Assembly: GCA_947359465.1 (NCBI GenBank)
Contig: OX375872.1
Coordinates: forward strand, 137,597,432-137,661,431
DNA length: 64,000 nt
Source of the DNA: Metellina segmentata
Lineage: Eukaryota > Arthropoda > Arachnida > Araneae > Tetragnathidae
Reading direction: 5' to 3'
In this document: positions 21,697-33,738 of the stretch, piece after piece
How the letters are laid out: each line of letters begins with the position of its first letter
Position numbering within the stretch: position 1 is the stretch's first letter
Translations under genes and position numbers: made by a program
Notes under the pieces: generated by a model
What the model was told of the DNA's origin: nothing
Databases searched by the model: none
The model's input: the letters and a program-made list of their open reading frames with translations, nothing else

Positions 21697-21704
21697 GGCT
21701 AAGC

Positions 21705-23860
21705 ATTCTGATGTGGAGAAATCCAGATAACTTAAATGACCCAACTGACAAGAGTGGACTCACTCTAGTTACTTGTCTATGTTGAAGCATGGGCTAAAGG
21801 CACACATAAGGCCCCAGGATTCCATTTTCCCCCAATATGGGACGCTGCACACTGCAAAAATTTGGGTCAGAAAAGTATCAACATTTATGAAGTAAAATTA
21901 AGATATAACTCAGTGATGGAAAAGTTTTGTTAAAGCAAATCGAATTGAAAACTAAAATTAAATTAAACCTTGAAACAACGATTGTAAAATTGATGGTGAT
22001 ATATGATTGTATTTCAAAGCAAAATTGTTCATAATTTCAATGCTGTTCACAAGCCACATAAAAGGGATGAAACAAGAGGGGTGGGAGATAGAGCAGAGGG
22101 AAAGGAGAAGAGATTGATTGCGTACTCCAAGAGTGCAATTCCCATGTTTACCAGATAGTATACAACTAAAGATGTGTCCCCAAGGGTAAATGTAGTGGTA
22201 CAACATAATTTGACAGTACTGCAATATGTCCTGCATCCAGTACATTCTAGATGTTGATTTGAATTTCATCTCACCCTGTATAAGGCTATTTACAAAGTAT
22301 AAAACCCAAGCACACACAGTACACCTCTCAAAGGACTGCTTCTATGATTATGAAACCTTTTTTGCTAGACACAAACATCTGTCTTTTAAAATATGCTAGG
22401 TCACAACAGCACCACACTCAGAATATAAGGGATCTAATTGGGCTTTATGGCACAAGTGCCATATTTGGCTTAGCTACACCAAAGCTTGCATATTACAAGA
22501 ACAGTAGTGGACAAACCAACTGAATCACTGTGACCCTATAAAACATCTGGATTAGCAGCGAATGCTTGGTATAATTGGCCACACGATACCATAAGAACTA
22601 TATTTGATTCCATGCTATGCAGTACATCATCATGTATTGCTGTCAGAGGGGCTTTACAACTTCCTAGTTTGACCTTTCTGGTGTAATTCTAGAATCATCT
22701 TGATTTGATATTGTTATAGTTTCTTTATCTTTTTGTATATTACACACAGTAAGTTTTGTTCCAATCAAACATTGGCTCAGTGTTTCATTTCTCTTGGCAC
22801 GATAATCTGATAAACATAATAATCTGAAAAACACATGCTTTTATATTTAAGTTATAATTGTTTAAAATCTATTTACAGATGGCTTAGTCTTCTTTATTGA
22901 GAAATCTTAAGCTTTCTATAGACTTAGAAACAAACTAAAAAAAAGAAAAATATCTAAATATTTATTAGAAGTATAATTTACTTGATCAAGTCTTAAACAA
23001 ATTTGGTTTGGGTTTCATGGCACAAGATTCAAAAATGGGTTAGTTGTTCATAACACAAAACACTCAATATTATCTGCATGTCTTGCCTCGCTACACAGGT
23101 GGTTGGAAGTAATTAAAATGAAACTTATTTTACTGACCTCAATAAAGAGAATACTTCAAAATCCCAAAATCAATATCAAAATAGTCAAAAAGTTACTTTT
23201 AGATAACTTCACCAAAGCTGGTCCCAAGCCCGGTTGAAAAAGAAGGAGGGAGCCTAAATTGTCCTTGGCATAATCTGTCAAGATCCTGATAATCTGTGTG
23301 CAGTCTTGACTTTGCAAGAGATAAGATGGAGAAGGCAGATAAAAGTCAATTTAAGTCCAGGGTGTGGATACCGTGCTGATGAGAATGTGAAAGTCACATG
23401 GCAACCGGGGTTAAAGGTTGTCGCAAACGGTTCACCTCGTGAAGTGGCGACCCACATTGCAATAAGCCTTACGCCTGCATAGAGAGTCCATACAGGCGGT
23501 GATCTTTTACTTACCCTCAATAAAACTGTACTTTATGGAAATTAAAGAAAAAAACACAGGGGGTCAAATCGCCCCCAAAACCACCATAAACAGTCAAAAC
23601 TTGACCAAAGTGACTACATCCCTCTGGGATCTACCTATGAGGTGCGTACCGAAACAGAGACAGGCTCTTAACCACTGGTCGATTGTGGCCCCTAGGTGCC
23701 TGCGACCAGTACAAAACTCTGACGTCTGTGGAACCTCAAGACCCGTGTCAACCAATACCCCATCCGGAAGACAAGAAGTATTCAAGCCCTCTATGCTTGA
23801 TCTCATGCCTGGATGGGAAACAATGTCTCGTGCACAGAAATATATGACTTATGACTTGTA
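21705..23860. other. ENTPD intron, no gene seen
   Basis: No coding region is supported. Related short motifs at 22444 (CTTTATGGCACAAG) and 23011 (GGTTTCATGGCACAAG) suggest tails of one dispersed repeat. The more GC-rich part at 23340-23520 could be the edge of a retroelement, but I cannot identify it. Confidence 0.5.
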
Positions 23861-23864
23861 AAGG

Positions 23865-24110
23865 GGCGACTCCGAAGAGTGACAGCACCGCGACTAATAG
23901 TCTATTGTACCGAGACCCCTACTGATTCCCCATGAGACCGATTGCCAAAATAAATTTCAGCATGTACCTGATTGGAATGTTTGACAGTTCCCAGGGTTCG
24001 ATACAGTGGTATTCCAGATATTCAAATCGTTGTGCAGAGTAATGGTCACATTCACATAGAACGTGTACAGAACTCTCCTCTACCATCCAACAACAGAAAT
24101 ATAAGCACAG
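23865..24110 (-). repeat. Inverted 3' tail of the RNase H-bearing LINE
   Basis: The reverse complement of 24094-23865 matches 30206-30440 (end of LINE copy 1) and about 37190-37390 (end of copy 2) nearly throughout. Shared words include GGATGGTAGAGGAGAGTTCT and GAACTGTCAAACATTCCAAT. It therefore lies head-to-head with the plus-strand LINE that follows. Confidence 0.8.
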
Positions 24111-24675
24111 GAGATGACAAGCTCAGATTCGTCATGCTGAATCTGGGAATGGAAAGCTCCAACAGTAGCAAGAGACCCCAGTTGGTAAGAGAGGAGGGCC
24201 GGATGATGGTACATCCTCCCCTACTACCTTGGTACAGACGAAGCAACCATGGACATCTGCTCCATGGTCATACAATCAAGCTGCTGCAGGTATAAGAATA
24301 GCCAACGTTCAGGAAGCCTTCTTAGAAACAAGGATGTCTCCTGCTGATGGTAATGAACATTCAAACACATATCTATAGGAATATTGATTCAATGGATGTT
24401 GATCAAGAGGGCCCTCAGTTACTAACCGTAGGTGTACTGAACAGCGCCCTCATGCTCCACAGTGAAATGGCTAAATGCGAACTATGATGGGAGGGAGGGA
24501 GGTGGCTTTCAAATCAGGGTGCTAAAAGCGGCTAAGCTTCCCAAACCCGTGAAAATAGCCCTCAAAACCCATGTCTTAACCGGATGGTGAAGTACTGTTT
24601 CGACGGATTGTCTGTTCGAACCCAGGTCTCAACAATGATGAGTGGAAAATACGGGAGGTCATTGTCGGGGGGATC

Positions 24676-25227
24676 GTGCCTATGCTAGGTGGATCATTGA
24701 AATGGACCAAAGATCAGCCTAGCTCTTATGAGAGGGAAATTTTGAGGTCTCCACAGGAGCATTCGGGAAAGGACTTTGTAAGATCTTGTCCGATCAAATA
24801 CTACTCACAAGCCCCTCCCCCCCCTTCTGTTGCCGTGGGTAACCACTTGCAGTCCAGTGATGTGGCACAGCCTACATTGGACGATGCTGTAGCGGAACCA
24901 TCTGCAGAGTCTGATGAGGTGGCTTCAGAGCCTGTATCAGAAGAAGCTATGATGGAACCTCTGGCACAGACATTGGGAGATGAACCTGAAGCATTCTTTG
25001 TGAGCTCAGTCATCATGGAGGTCATGGAACCAGTTTCTGGGGAAACGACTCCAACAGTAGGTACAAAGCAGAGCCTCAAGAGCCACTGTTTCCTTCCAAT
25101 TCAGTTAGTGACTCCACTGGGTCACTATTCAGACAAATTGATGGTCTTGTTCTATCTGAATCAGGATCAGGCAAAACAGCTGTCTTTTTCTCCAATCAGA
25201 GAGAACTCAGCTTTAATCGAGAATTAA
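24676..25227 (+). pseudogene. Possible LINE ORF1, Pro/Glu/Ser-rich
   Basis: An open frame of 183 codons. The middle is acidic and low in complexity (EPSAESDEVASEPVSEEAMM). No zinc knuckle or known domain is visible. Its position just before the endonuclease is the only reason to call it ORF1, so function is not assigned. It could be a chance frame. Confidence 0.35.
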
Positions 25228-25279
25228 ACTTCATACTAGGGGTTAGCCTTGTTGCTCTCCATAACTTAACTGTTAGGTT

Positions 25280-25935
25280 ATGTCTAAACCCCTAAGAAAG
25301 ATAAGTAATCCCATAAGGGTTGCACAAATCAATCTTCACCATAGTCAGTCTCCTACAGCTTTACTTAGCAAGAGACTTGTAGAAGGAAGGATAGACAATG
25401 CCCTAACACAGGAAGCCTGGGTCAATCATGGAAAAATCATAGGCCTGGGCAACTATGGGAATCTATTCTTTGATTGCTCATGTAGCAAACTAAGAGAATG
25501 TATCATCGTAAATAAAAATCTCAATGCTCTCTTTATGGCTGATTTCCTTGATGAGGACAATGTTGCTACCAAGATTATCAGTGAGAATGGAGATACCACA
25601 TTTATCATGTCAGCGTACCTTCCATATGAAGAAGAAATTCCTCTAGCGACAACAGCCAGAAGATTTGTCGAGCACTGCTCACACACTAGGATGAAATTTA
25701 TCATGGGATGTGATGCAAATGCACACCACACCATTTGGGGCAGCTCCAACTGCAACAAAAGAGGTGAGGAACTAATAGAATTTTTCTTATGTAAAGACCT
25801 TTTAATCCTCAATACAGGTAACAAACCGACGTTTGTCAACAGCAACAGAAGTGAAGTCATTGACGACACCTTCTGTAATGCTAAAGCAGTTAACTGCATA
25901 AAGGACTAGCATCTGTCTGGCTACCACTGTCAGAC
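25280..25935 (+). pseudogene. LINE endonuclease (EEP family)
   Basis: This domain nicks the target in target-primed reverse transcription. The frame opens MSKPLRKISNPIRVAQINLH with the catalytic Asn in QINLHHS, then TQEAWV (Glu). Further on come MGCDANAHHTIWGSSNCNKR (Asp/Asn) and TGNKPTFVNSNRSEVIDDTF. The frame stops at 25907, but the final LSDHRQIQ block (catalytic His) is present at about 25927-25950 in another frame. One frameshift thus separates it from an intact domain. Confidence 0.8.
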
Positions 25936-26549
25936 CATAGACAGATCCAAATGTCTATAACAGGTCCTGCTATGAATATCCAGCAGGATCAAAGAAATCC
26001 CAGGCACACAAAATGGGATTCCTACAGGGAGGACCTTCACCTCCTTCTAGAGGGTAGAAGTCAACTTTAATTCACTGGAGGACTTGGAACTGGCTGTTGA
26101 CTCTGCAACAATCCGTCCTATCAGTCAAATTGCAAGGCAGTCACCACAAGCTTACCAAGGCAAGTTCCTTGGTGGAATAAAAATCTTTATGGTCTTAAAA
26201 AGAACTGCAGAAGCCTTAACAGAGTGGTCGAGATACAAAGAGGCACTCACCGACTTGTGGCCAAGTGGACAGTATGTCTAGTGCAGCTAAGCTGACTAAA
26301 GTACTGACCAAAAACAACCAGTGCCAATTGGGTTCCATTAGAAAGGATGATGACACATTTATGGAAGACGGTAGGAGCACCCTGGTAGAAATGCTTAGAG
26401 AGTGCACTTCCCTGATTCCATAATCACAAACATCAATGATGAACTGACAGTTCCACATGTTCCCCTACTGCGTAGTGCGATGGAGGACTGGGGAACTGGC
26501 CAGAAGTATAATTACTCCAAAAAGAATAGCATAGGCAATTAACTCATTC

Positions 26550-27750
26550 ATGCCCTTCAAAACACCTTGTGTAGATGGCATTATACCTGCTCTACTCCTA
26601 CATGGCAAAGACATCATTATACCACACCTATGCAAGATTTATAGATCTTGCGTGGTATATGGGTACATGCCACATGCATGGAGAACCTGCAAAGTAATTT
26701 TTATACCTAAACCAGGTAAAACATGCTACTGTGAAGCCAAAGCCTTCAGACCTATTAGTCTCAGGTCAATTCTTCTTAAGACTTAAGAGAAACTGATTGA
26801 CAGATACATTAGAGAGGAGGTTTTAAAAGCCGAACCCTTATCGAGATTTCAACACGCCTACCAGCCTGGGAAATCTACAGACTGCTCTTTATGATCTTGT
26901 TACGGTCCTCAATAGAGTGGTCAATGGAAAGGATATTGCTTTAGCAGCCTTTTGAGATATTGAAGGAGCCTTTGATAAGGTTCCAATAAACGTAATCATT
27001 GATGCTCTCAGTCTAAATGTTAATCCATTGGTAAGAGCCTGGATTAAAAACATGATCAAGACAAGTATGGCTAAAACCTCCTTACTGGGAGACACGCTCA
27101 CTGTGGGGAACTGTAAAGGTTGTCACCCTCACACTATGCAGCCTGGTAGTTGATGAGCTCCTAAATGGGACTCACTACTTGGGCCTGTACTGTCTGGGTA
27201 ATGCTGATGATATAATGCTGGTCATAAAAGGGAAGTTCCAAAACACGGTAACTGACCTAATGAACACTGCCCTAAAAAGATTGAAAATTGGTGCAGAAAG
27301 GTGAACTTGTCGGTTAACCCCAACAAAACTAGCCTAGTCCTCTTCACCCGGAAAAGGTAACGAGATATGCACTTGATAAAATTCTTTGGAACACCACTTG
27401 CATATTTAGACGAGGTTAAGTATCTAGGAGTTATCTTTGATAAGACCTTGACATATAGCTTACATCTCCAGTACTGCACGAGCAAGTACAAAAGAGTGTT
27501 TTGGGCTTGTAGCCGTGCCATTGTTATAACTGGGGTCTAACGCCAAAAATGGTACATTGGATATACACCAGAATTAATGTTCCAATGATATCCTATGGGG
27601 TCATTGCTTGGTGGAATAGAACACGTAATGTGACAGTGAAGAAAGAACTCACTAGTCTACAAAGAATGGTGACCGTTGCAATTACTAGTGGAATGCAAAC
27701 CACTCCCTCAGAGTCTGGAACTGCTTCTGGGACACCTACCACTGCATAAA
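26550..27750 (+). pseudogene. LINE reverse transcriptase remnant
   Basis: The blocks are TPCVDGIIPALLLHGKDII, WRTCKVIFIPKPGKT and KAFRPISLRSILLKT in the first frame. A damaged IEGAFDKV lies near 26955, NADDIMLVIKGKF (a YADD variant) near 27200, LSVNPNKTSLVLFTRK near 27305, and YTRINVPMISYGVIAWWNRT near 27560. Stops and frameshifts are frequent. The same blocks recur at 35.5-36.3 kb. Confidence 0.75.
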
Positions 27751-27947
27751 CAAGTGGAACAAGAGGCAATTTTGTGCTCACAATGCCTCAAACTCATGGA
27801 ACTATGAAAGTCGTCTTATGAAATGCCTGCGTTCAAAAATGTTGATTCACATGTGAAGGAGCATTCCTATCTATTAATGAGATCTGACTGGATGTTAAAG
27901 CAATTTTGCTTTAAAGCTAAATATAACATCTTTCCAATCAGAGAGGA

Positions 27948-29619
27948 ATGGAGATTCACATATCAGGGAGGGTCGCTGAATGGAGATTCGCTGGAGGGCT
28001 GATCGGGGGAGGTGATGAAGTTTGGTACACAGATGGTTCAAAAACATCTCATGGCACTGGTTCAGGTGCCTTCTGTTTTAATCAGAAAATAAGGCTAGCT
28101 TTCTCTTTGGGTAAGTTGGCCAGTGTATATCAGGCTGAGATTTTGGCGATCTCTGCTTGTACTGACAACTGGCTCAATAAATGTTTGTTAAGAGGGTTAT
28201 AAAAAATTTTCTGACAGCCAGGCAGCCTTAAAGGCTTTGAAAATCACTGCTTCTCCTCAAAAGCAGTGTGGTAATGTCACAATGTGCTTGAGGACCTGGC
28301 TGAGAAAAACAAAGTCTCTCTTGTCTGGGTCCCTGGCAGTGCCTGTAGTCGTAAAAAAAACCAGAGTGTATACCATGGGCAACCGCATAATTTTTTCCAG
28401 GGGGAGGCGAAACATATACTTACACATTCCAGGAGGCCAAAAAAACATGTGCACACACATGTATGTATATAAAATCCATAAGCCATGGGGGTCAACTAGT
28501 GAAATTTTCAATCTATCTTGAACGATCCCGATTTTACAAAAAAGAACTACACAATTTCAAGTCAAAAAAATAATTTATTTGTTTTACTTCCCTTTGTTGG
28601 AATTGTTTGAGCGCAGGAAATTGAATCTGTGATTTCTTGATAGTGAATATCAAATTCATATGGGGCAAATATAAAAGTTACAATTTAAAAATTATTTATT
28701 TAAAAATAATCATATTTTAAGGTATTGATCTAATATAAAATTTTCCGCAGACTTCAAAACCGTTGAAATTTGTAGTTTATTTTTAACGATCTAGGAGATA
28801 GAAAAAGGAACAACATTACTCCAGTTAAAACTTTATTTGTTTTGTTCAAAACCTCTGAATTCGTTTCTTGGAAAATCAAACGAAAAATAAATTTAGAATC
28901 GGTCATCTCTTTATACTGTTGCCATTCTGAGGAAAATAATAATTAAATTTCAATAAATTAATTTTTAAATCTCTAGATTAAATTTTAAAATTTGGGTGGG
29001 ATAGAAAAATTGCAAAAATTTGGACTACACGTGTCAAATCTCATTATTGTAAGTGCCATAGATTCGTCAGGACAGTCCACAGACATACACACAAGCACTA
29101 CCTTTAATAATAGTAGAGATAGGCACTCTACGACTACCAGCCTTAGCGTGTGTCATGTCATGTTTCGCGTGATGTTCGATTTCTAGGATAAGCAAAGCTT
29201 GTACTTAGTTTTTAAGAAAAGCAGAGGGTATACCAAATTTGCTGGAAAATCCAGAGGGTATACCCTACAGCCCTGGTTCCTGTGGCGTTGACAGTAATGA
29301 AACGGCAGACCAATTAGCAAAACATGGGTTTGAAATCCCATTTATTGGACCAGAGCTTGTTTTGGGTCTGCCTCTCAATGTGGTTCGAGGGACTATAGGG
29401 GATTTGCTCCTTGCTGAATCCAACCATACCTGGCTTCAGTCTAATAATCAATCAAAGACAAGCCAAAAATTCAATCAGCAATCTCGTTGGAATAGATCGA
29501 GGGAACTGCTGAATTTGGGAAGGAAAAAAATCAGGATAGCTATTGGCCTCCTAACTGGCCACTGTACCCTGAATAGACACATCAACATTATGGGTGTTAT
29601 AGATGAACCATTAATGTAG
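27948..29619 (+). pseudogene. LINE RNase H domain, split by a repeat insertion
   Basis: The first half reads VWYTDGSKTSHGTGSGAFC and VYQAEILAISACTDNW. It breaks at 28338 within the VWVPG block. The second half resumes near 29268 (GSCGVDSNETADQLAKHG), with the last catalytic Asp region, and runs to 29619 through IAIGLLTGHCTLNRH. Comparison with the uninterrupted copy at 36.8 kb (SLVIVGNKNADQLAKYGS) shows that 28339-29272 is an insert. Confidence 0.75.
28339..29272. repeat. Unclassified interspersed repeat, copy B, inside LINE RNase H
   Basis: The block is bounded by CCCTGG on both sides (28333-28338 and about 29273-29278), a possible target duplication. It shares stretches with copy A at 11755-12735: CCGTTGAAATTT and AACGATCTAGGAGA near 28765, and GTAAGTGCCATAGATT and GTCAGGACAGTCCAC near 29047. 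Palindromic GGGTATACCC words occur near its right end. It is noncoding. I do not recognise the class. Confidence 0.6.
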
Positions 29620-29621
29620 AG

Positions 29622-30190
29622 CAGGCCTCGAAATAGATTTTTTAATACAGGTGCACCTTGTGCACCTAAGTTTTTAAATTAGGTGCACAGATTATATTTT
29701 AGGTGCACATTTAAATAAACGTAGTATGAGACCATTAATGTAATATAGACTACTTTATTAGTTGGGTATATTTGGATATGTTACAAGTAGATAGTAAATA
29801 AAAATATTTAAACTTTTTTTTATCTGCGAAATTATTACTTACAAATATTTAGTCATCATCAGACATTGGTGGGCAACCAAAAACGTCTACGTTTTTGGCA
29901 GATCTTTACCCATAAGGTTTAGAGTCCATTCTTCTTTTTGTATTTTTCCTTCATTGCAACATAGTATTTTCTGGATTAAAGTTTTTGCCTAGTGCGTATT
30001 TAGGAATTTTAATTACGTTCCTTTAGAGCGAGAGGTCAATACTAATATTTTGTTCAGACATCAAAATAACATAAAATACGTTTATCCCGCTTTTTTTAAC
30101 GATAGGTGCACACAGTGCACCTAGAGGGAAAAAATTAGGTGCACAATTTTATTTTTAGGTGCACAGTGCACCTGGGTATTTCGAGCCCTG
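29622..30190. mobile_element. hAT MITE (569 bp), copy 2
   Basis: The termini are CAGGCCTCGAAATA and TATTTCGAGCCCTG, with a perfect 8-bp duplication ATGTAGAG at 29614-29621 and 30191-30198. GGTGCAC/GTGCACC words cluster at both ends. The centre is AT-rich and unlike copy 1, but like the copy at 54567. It interrupts the 3' tail of a LINE. Confidence 0.92.
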
Positions 30191-30855
30191 ATGTAGAGGT
30201 TGACGGATGGTAGAGGAGAGTTCTGTACATGTTCTATGTGAATGTTACCATTACTCTACACACCGATTTGAATATCTGGGATACCATTGTATCGAACCCT
30301 GAGAACTGTCAAACATTCCAATCAGGTATTTGCTGAAATTTATTTCAGCAATCGCTCTTTAGTATATCAGAAGGGGTCTTATTACAATAGACTATTAGTC
30401 GCTGTGCTGGCACTCTTTGGAGTCACCCCTTTATCAAGTCATGTCAAACTTTCAGATAGTATAAAAAGGCAAATAAAAATATTGAAGTCGAACATCAAGA
30501 AAGAGTCGCTGGATTGAACTGTAAATTTGACAGATGGGTAGTATGGCAACTACAAACTTTATCATGGCAACTGCAAATGATTAAAATCTCAGTTGAGTAT
30601 GAAAATAGGACGTACATGCATTACAGGCTGAAATGCGACTCAGAAGACATAAAATTCCTTGAAAAAGCAAATGCCAAACATCGTAGGTGAATTCAATTGG
30701 TAATACTCTACTACTATTATGTAAACATGCCTTGTTTGGAAACAAGACAACATTACTAACAGTAAATGGAGTTTGAGAGAAGTATTATTGGGTTGAGAGA
30801 ATAAAGTTTGTCATGATATTGGTGCATGCTTTGGGAGAAACTATGCATACTTTAA

Positions 30856-31367
30856 CCCTTCTTTGTATGATTTTTTCTTTATTGGTGAAATAAATCAAGG
30901 TGATATAATTCATGTTCAAAATTAAAGGGAAAATGGTTAAAAAAATCTTAGTATATATTTATAGTATAAATTTAGCAAAAAACAATACGATGGTATCATG
31001 TGGTATTTTTTAAACAAAACGGAAACTTTTTCAGAAATTGCTCTAAAAATAACAGAAACACATGTTACAAACCTTTCTTCCACTCATTTTCACTTTTTTA
31101 GCAATAGAAACTCAAATATAATAAAACAAAATTAAAAACGAAATCATACGTTTCTTGCAACTACAACAAACAGCGGAATGACAACTTCAAGCTCGTTTTA
31201 CAGAAAGTGACACTTGCTTATTTTTGACAGCTATGGTTTTTTTTTTTTATGCAATGGACATTAAAAAGGTATCCAGACATGATCAACTTAAAGTGAACTT
31301 GTTCTTTTATATACTTTTTGGGCATTCAATGTTATGATGGAAATTTCCACCATTATGCAAAGAAGGG
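30856..31367. mobile_element. piggyBac-type MITE (512 bp)
   Basis: The termini are CCCTTCTTTGTAT and ATGCAAAGAAGGG (12 of 13 paired), each abutting TTAA (30852-30855 and 31368-31371). The TTAA target with CCC/GGG ends is the piggyBac signature. The interior is AT-rich with no ORF. Confidence 0.8.
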
Positions 31368-31715
31368 TTAAGAGAATGGAGAAAAGGGTCTAAGCTTTGT
31401 CAGGAGTTATCCAAATCACATATGGCTACATCAGAAAATAAAATTAGGCACTTGGCTATGATGAATCATATAGCAACATCCATAAAATAAGCACAATGGA
31501 GGATGATACATAAGGTAATGTCTGCCAGCAATTTGATTGACGATTGCAGAAGCAAGGGTTCATAGCTCAGCATTCAGTACCGTGACCCTAGACCAGATTT
31601 CATGTCTCAATGATGCCAAGAGCACACTGGGAAGCTGAATAGGAGTGAAATATGTCTTCTGACATCAAACTGCAGTCTTGTAATACATGGTGGCTGGATC
31701 CTTTTAGCAGATACA

Positions 31716-31766
31716 GTGGTTAGATAGTTAATTAACATTACACTGAAGCAATATAATGGGCAGTAG
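31716..31766 (-). repeat. SINE tail fragment
   Basis: TTAATTAACATTACACTGAAGC and AATATAATGGGC resemble the tail of the SINE at 51880-52190 and the fragment at 13876. Confidence 0.4.
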
Positions 31767-31770
31767 GTAA

Positions 31771-32100
31771 CTGAGGTTCTGAGGTTTTCCTACCAACACA
31801 GGGAGGTTGGCGGGGAAGAATGAGACATCCTCTAGGGATGTTGGTGGGGGTGTCGTTGAAAGATCACTCAGGTCAGGAGGAGAAAAGGGGAGAGGGAAGA
31901 AAAAAAAAGAGAATTCGACCAGTGGAGATGGCAGAAGACGGACGGCTGAGGGGCTCTCTGCTGCTACTGTAACAGTTTCTGTAACATATATACTCATAAC
32001 CCAGAATGTCCAATAAATAGATGAAAATATATCTATGCAGCGAAGCCCTCTCCAGTAGATATAAAACGAACCACTCACACTCACCAGAGATAGCAAAAAG
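31771..32100. repeat. LTR-like dispersed repeat, copy A
   Basis: It is similar over about 330 bp to 63003-63330. Shared words include CCTACCAACACAGGGAGG, CATCCTCTAGGGATGTTGG, TAACCCAGAATGTCCA and TAGATATAAAACG. TG start, polyadenylation-like AATAAA (about 32013) and length suggest a solo LTR, but no target duplication was found. A third fragment of its end recurs near 32885. Confidence 0.5.
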
Positions 32101-33738
32101 AGGTGGGTGTGACAATCTGTCGCAGATGCTAGCATCTATGGTGGCGAGGAACGCTTGATGCCGACGGACTAGGAGCAGTGAAAATAGCGACGGACATGAT
32201 CGAGCGTCGTGGGGCAGAAAAACAACGAGCCTGAACTGACAAGTGTCGACATCGGAAGAGGGATCCGGTGCACAATCACGCAGGGGTGATATAAAGAGAA
32301 CGCGTCATCGAACATCCTATGAAGGAAAATAGCGATCCTGAAACGAGGGAATCAACATCGGAAGTGTGATCTCTGATGAAACCGGAAAAAAGTCCAAGGA
32401 CTGTGCTGGTTGTAAATGAGGAAAGATGGGAAGTGATGACAACTGCATTCAACTCGTATACCTTGAAGGGCAATGGGGTAATTCCCTTCTAAATTCCATA
32501 AGAACAAGCCATTAAATACACAGGGTAACACATATATGTATGAGAAATTGTATTTTGATTATTGTATGATTGTGCTAAAATGTATATTTATTTGAAGGGT
32601 GTAAAGATTGTAGGATTTAATGTGTAACGAATAGCAATTAACCAATAGTTTGTAGGAATTACTTTGGGTAAATAGTTGTCAGATTATGCAGATGTATATA
32701 ATATAATTGGTTGCCAATTGAAAGTGTTTGAATATTTAATCGAGTAACTAGGGGAATTATATGGAACATCAAAGTGCATGTTTGAAAAGTCTTCGTGTAT
32801 TTGCTTGCATAATTATAGAAGGTGTGTGTTGTTAATTTTGATTGTGCTTACACTGGGATCACCATGGCATTTGTGGGCCTTACATGTAAAACGAACCACA
32901 CACTCACCAGATATAGCAGAAAGAGGTGGAGTGAGACAGCAACCATCTGAAATCAACCCCAAAGTGAAACATCTGAAGACACCTCATAATTCTGAACCAC
33001 AGTCAGATGACGAGATGCAGTGGGAAACAGCATATGGAAAGATGCATTGCAGCGCATCATAATAGTCCTACTTCCAACATACTGGTTTGGGTTACCCCCT
33101 ATTTCGTTCACGCCCTCACCTTACATTATAGGAACTATGAAGTCATCAACATATTGCATGTCTCGAAACCAGACGTCCTACCCCTCATACAGAGCCTGGT
33201 CGGTTGGTTGTTTTGGGGTTCTATGGCGCATATTTGGCCATGCTATGATAGAGACAAGACATACAGTATCAAGCAATACACACAATCAAAGTTTTTACTG
33301 ACACAGAAGGGAGGAATGCACCAGAGCCTATATGGTGTTATCTCTCAATAGGACAATGCTCATTTTCATGTCTCCAAATTGTCTACCTTCAACAAGTATA
33401 TTTTCTTAGGCCTGTTTGGTCATCCTATTTGTCCTAAACACATGTGCCATTATTGCTTGAACATTGAACTATGTTATCACCCAGTCACAACTGAGGAATG
33501 AGGATGTGGTTGAATCTGCATAGAATGATATTTCAGATAGTCTATTGGTCAATGTCACACCATGTGCAGGTATTATAACTGATAAAGGTGGTCCAATAAA
33601 TTATTGAGTTTAACACATTTGTTTTGACTTAGAATCCTATAATTTCAATCCACATATCATCACTCGAATGAATTTCATTGCTGTAACTGAAGTCTTTGTT
33701 GGTGTCGCATTTTCTCATGACAGTAAATTGAAAATTAC
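32101..33738. other. ENTPD intron, dispersed repeat debris
   Basis: No coding region is supported. Near 32883-32960 the end of the LTR-like repeat recurs (AACGAACCACACACTCACCAG). Near 33211-33250 there is a TTCTATGGCGCATATTTGGCC motif related to those at 13014 and 22444. The GC-richer part at 32140-32420 is unassigned. Confidence 0.45.

Larger units (their letters stand above)
24300..30440 (+). mobile_element. RNase H-bearing I-superfamily LINE (R1/LOA-like), copy 1
   Basis: On the plus strand: a possible ORF1 (24676-25227), apurinic-type endonuclease (25280-25935), RT (26550-27750), RNase H (27948-28338, resuming 29268-29619) and a conserved 3' tail (30199-30440). An unclassified repeat (28339-29272) interrupts RNase H and a hAT MITE (29622-30190) interrupts the tail. 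Every ORF but the endonuclease is badly broken. The 5' limit is uncertain. Confidence 0.75.

Noticed and set aside
24801..25079. Minus-strand Ser/Ala-rich frame of 92 codons
   Set aside because: Complementary to a repetitive acidic stretch on the plus strand; composition alone explains the open frame.
25453..25899. Minus-strand open frame of 148 codons
   Set aside because: Antisense shadow of the LINE endonuclease, which has the expected catalytic blocks on the plus strand.
29622..30190. Repeated GGTGCAC words as a possible CRISPR-like array
   Set aside because: Spacing is irregular, both strands are used, and the block has inverted ends with 8-bp target duplications, so it is a hAT MITE.
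31728..32135. Minus-strand open frame of 135 codons
   Set aside because: Low-complexity Ser/Phe/Pro content over an LTR-like repeat that recurs at 63 kb without preserving the frame.
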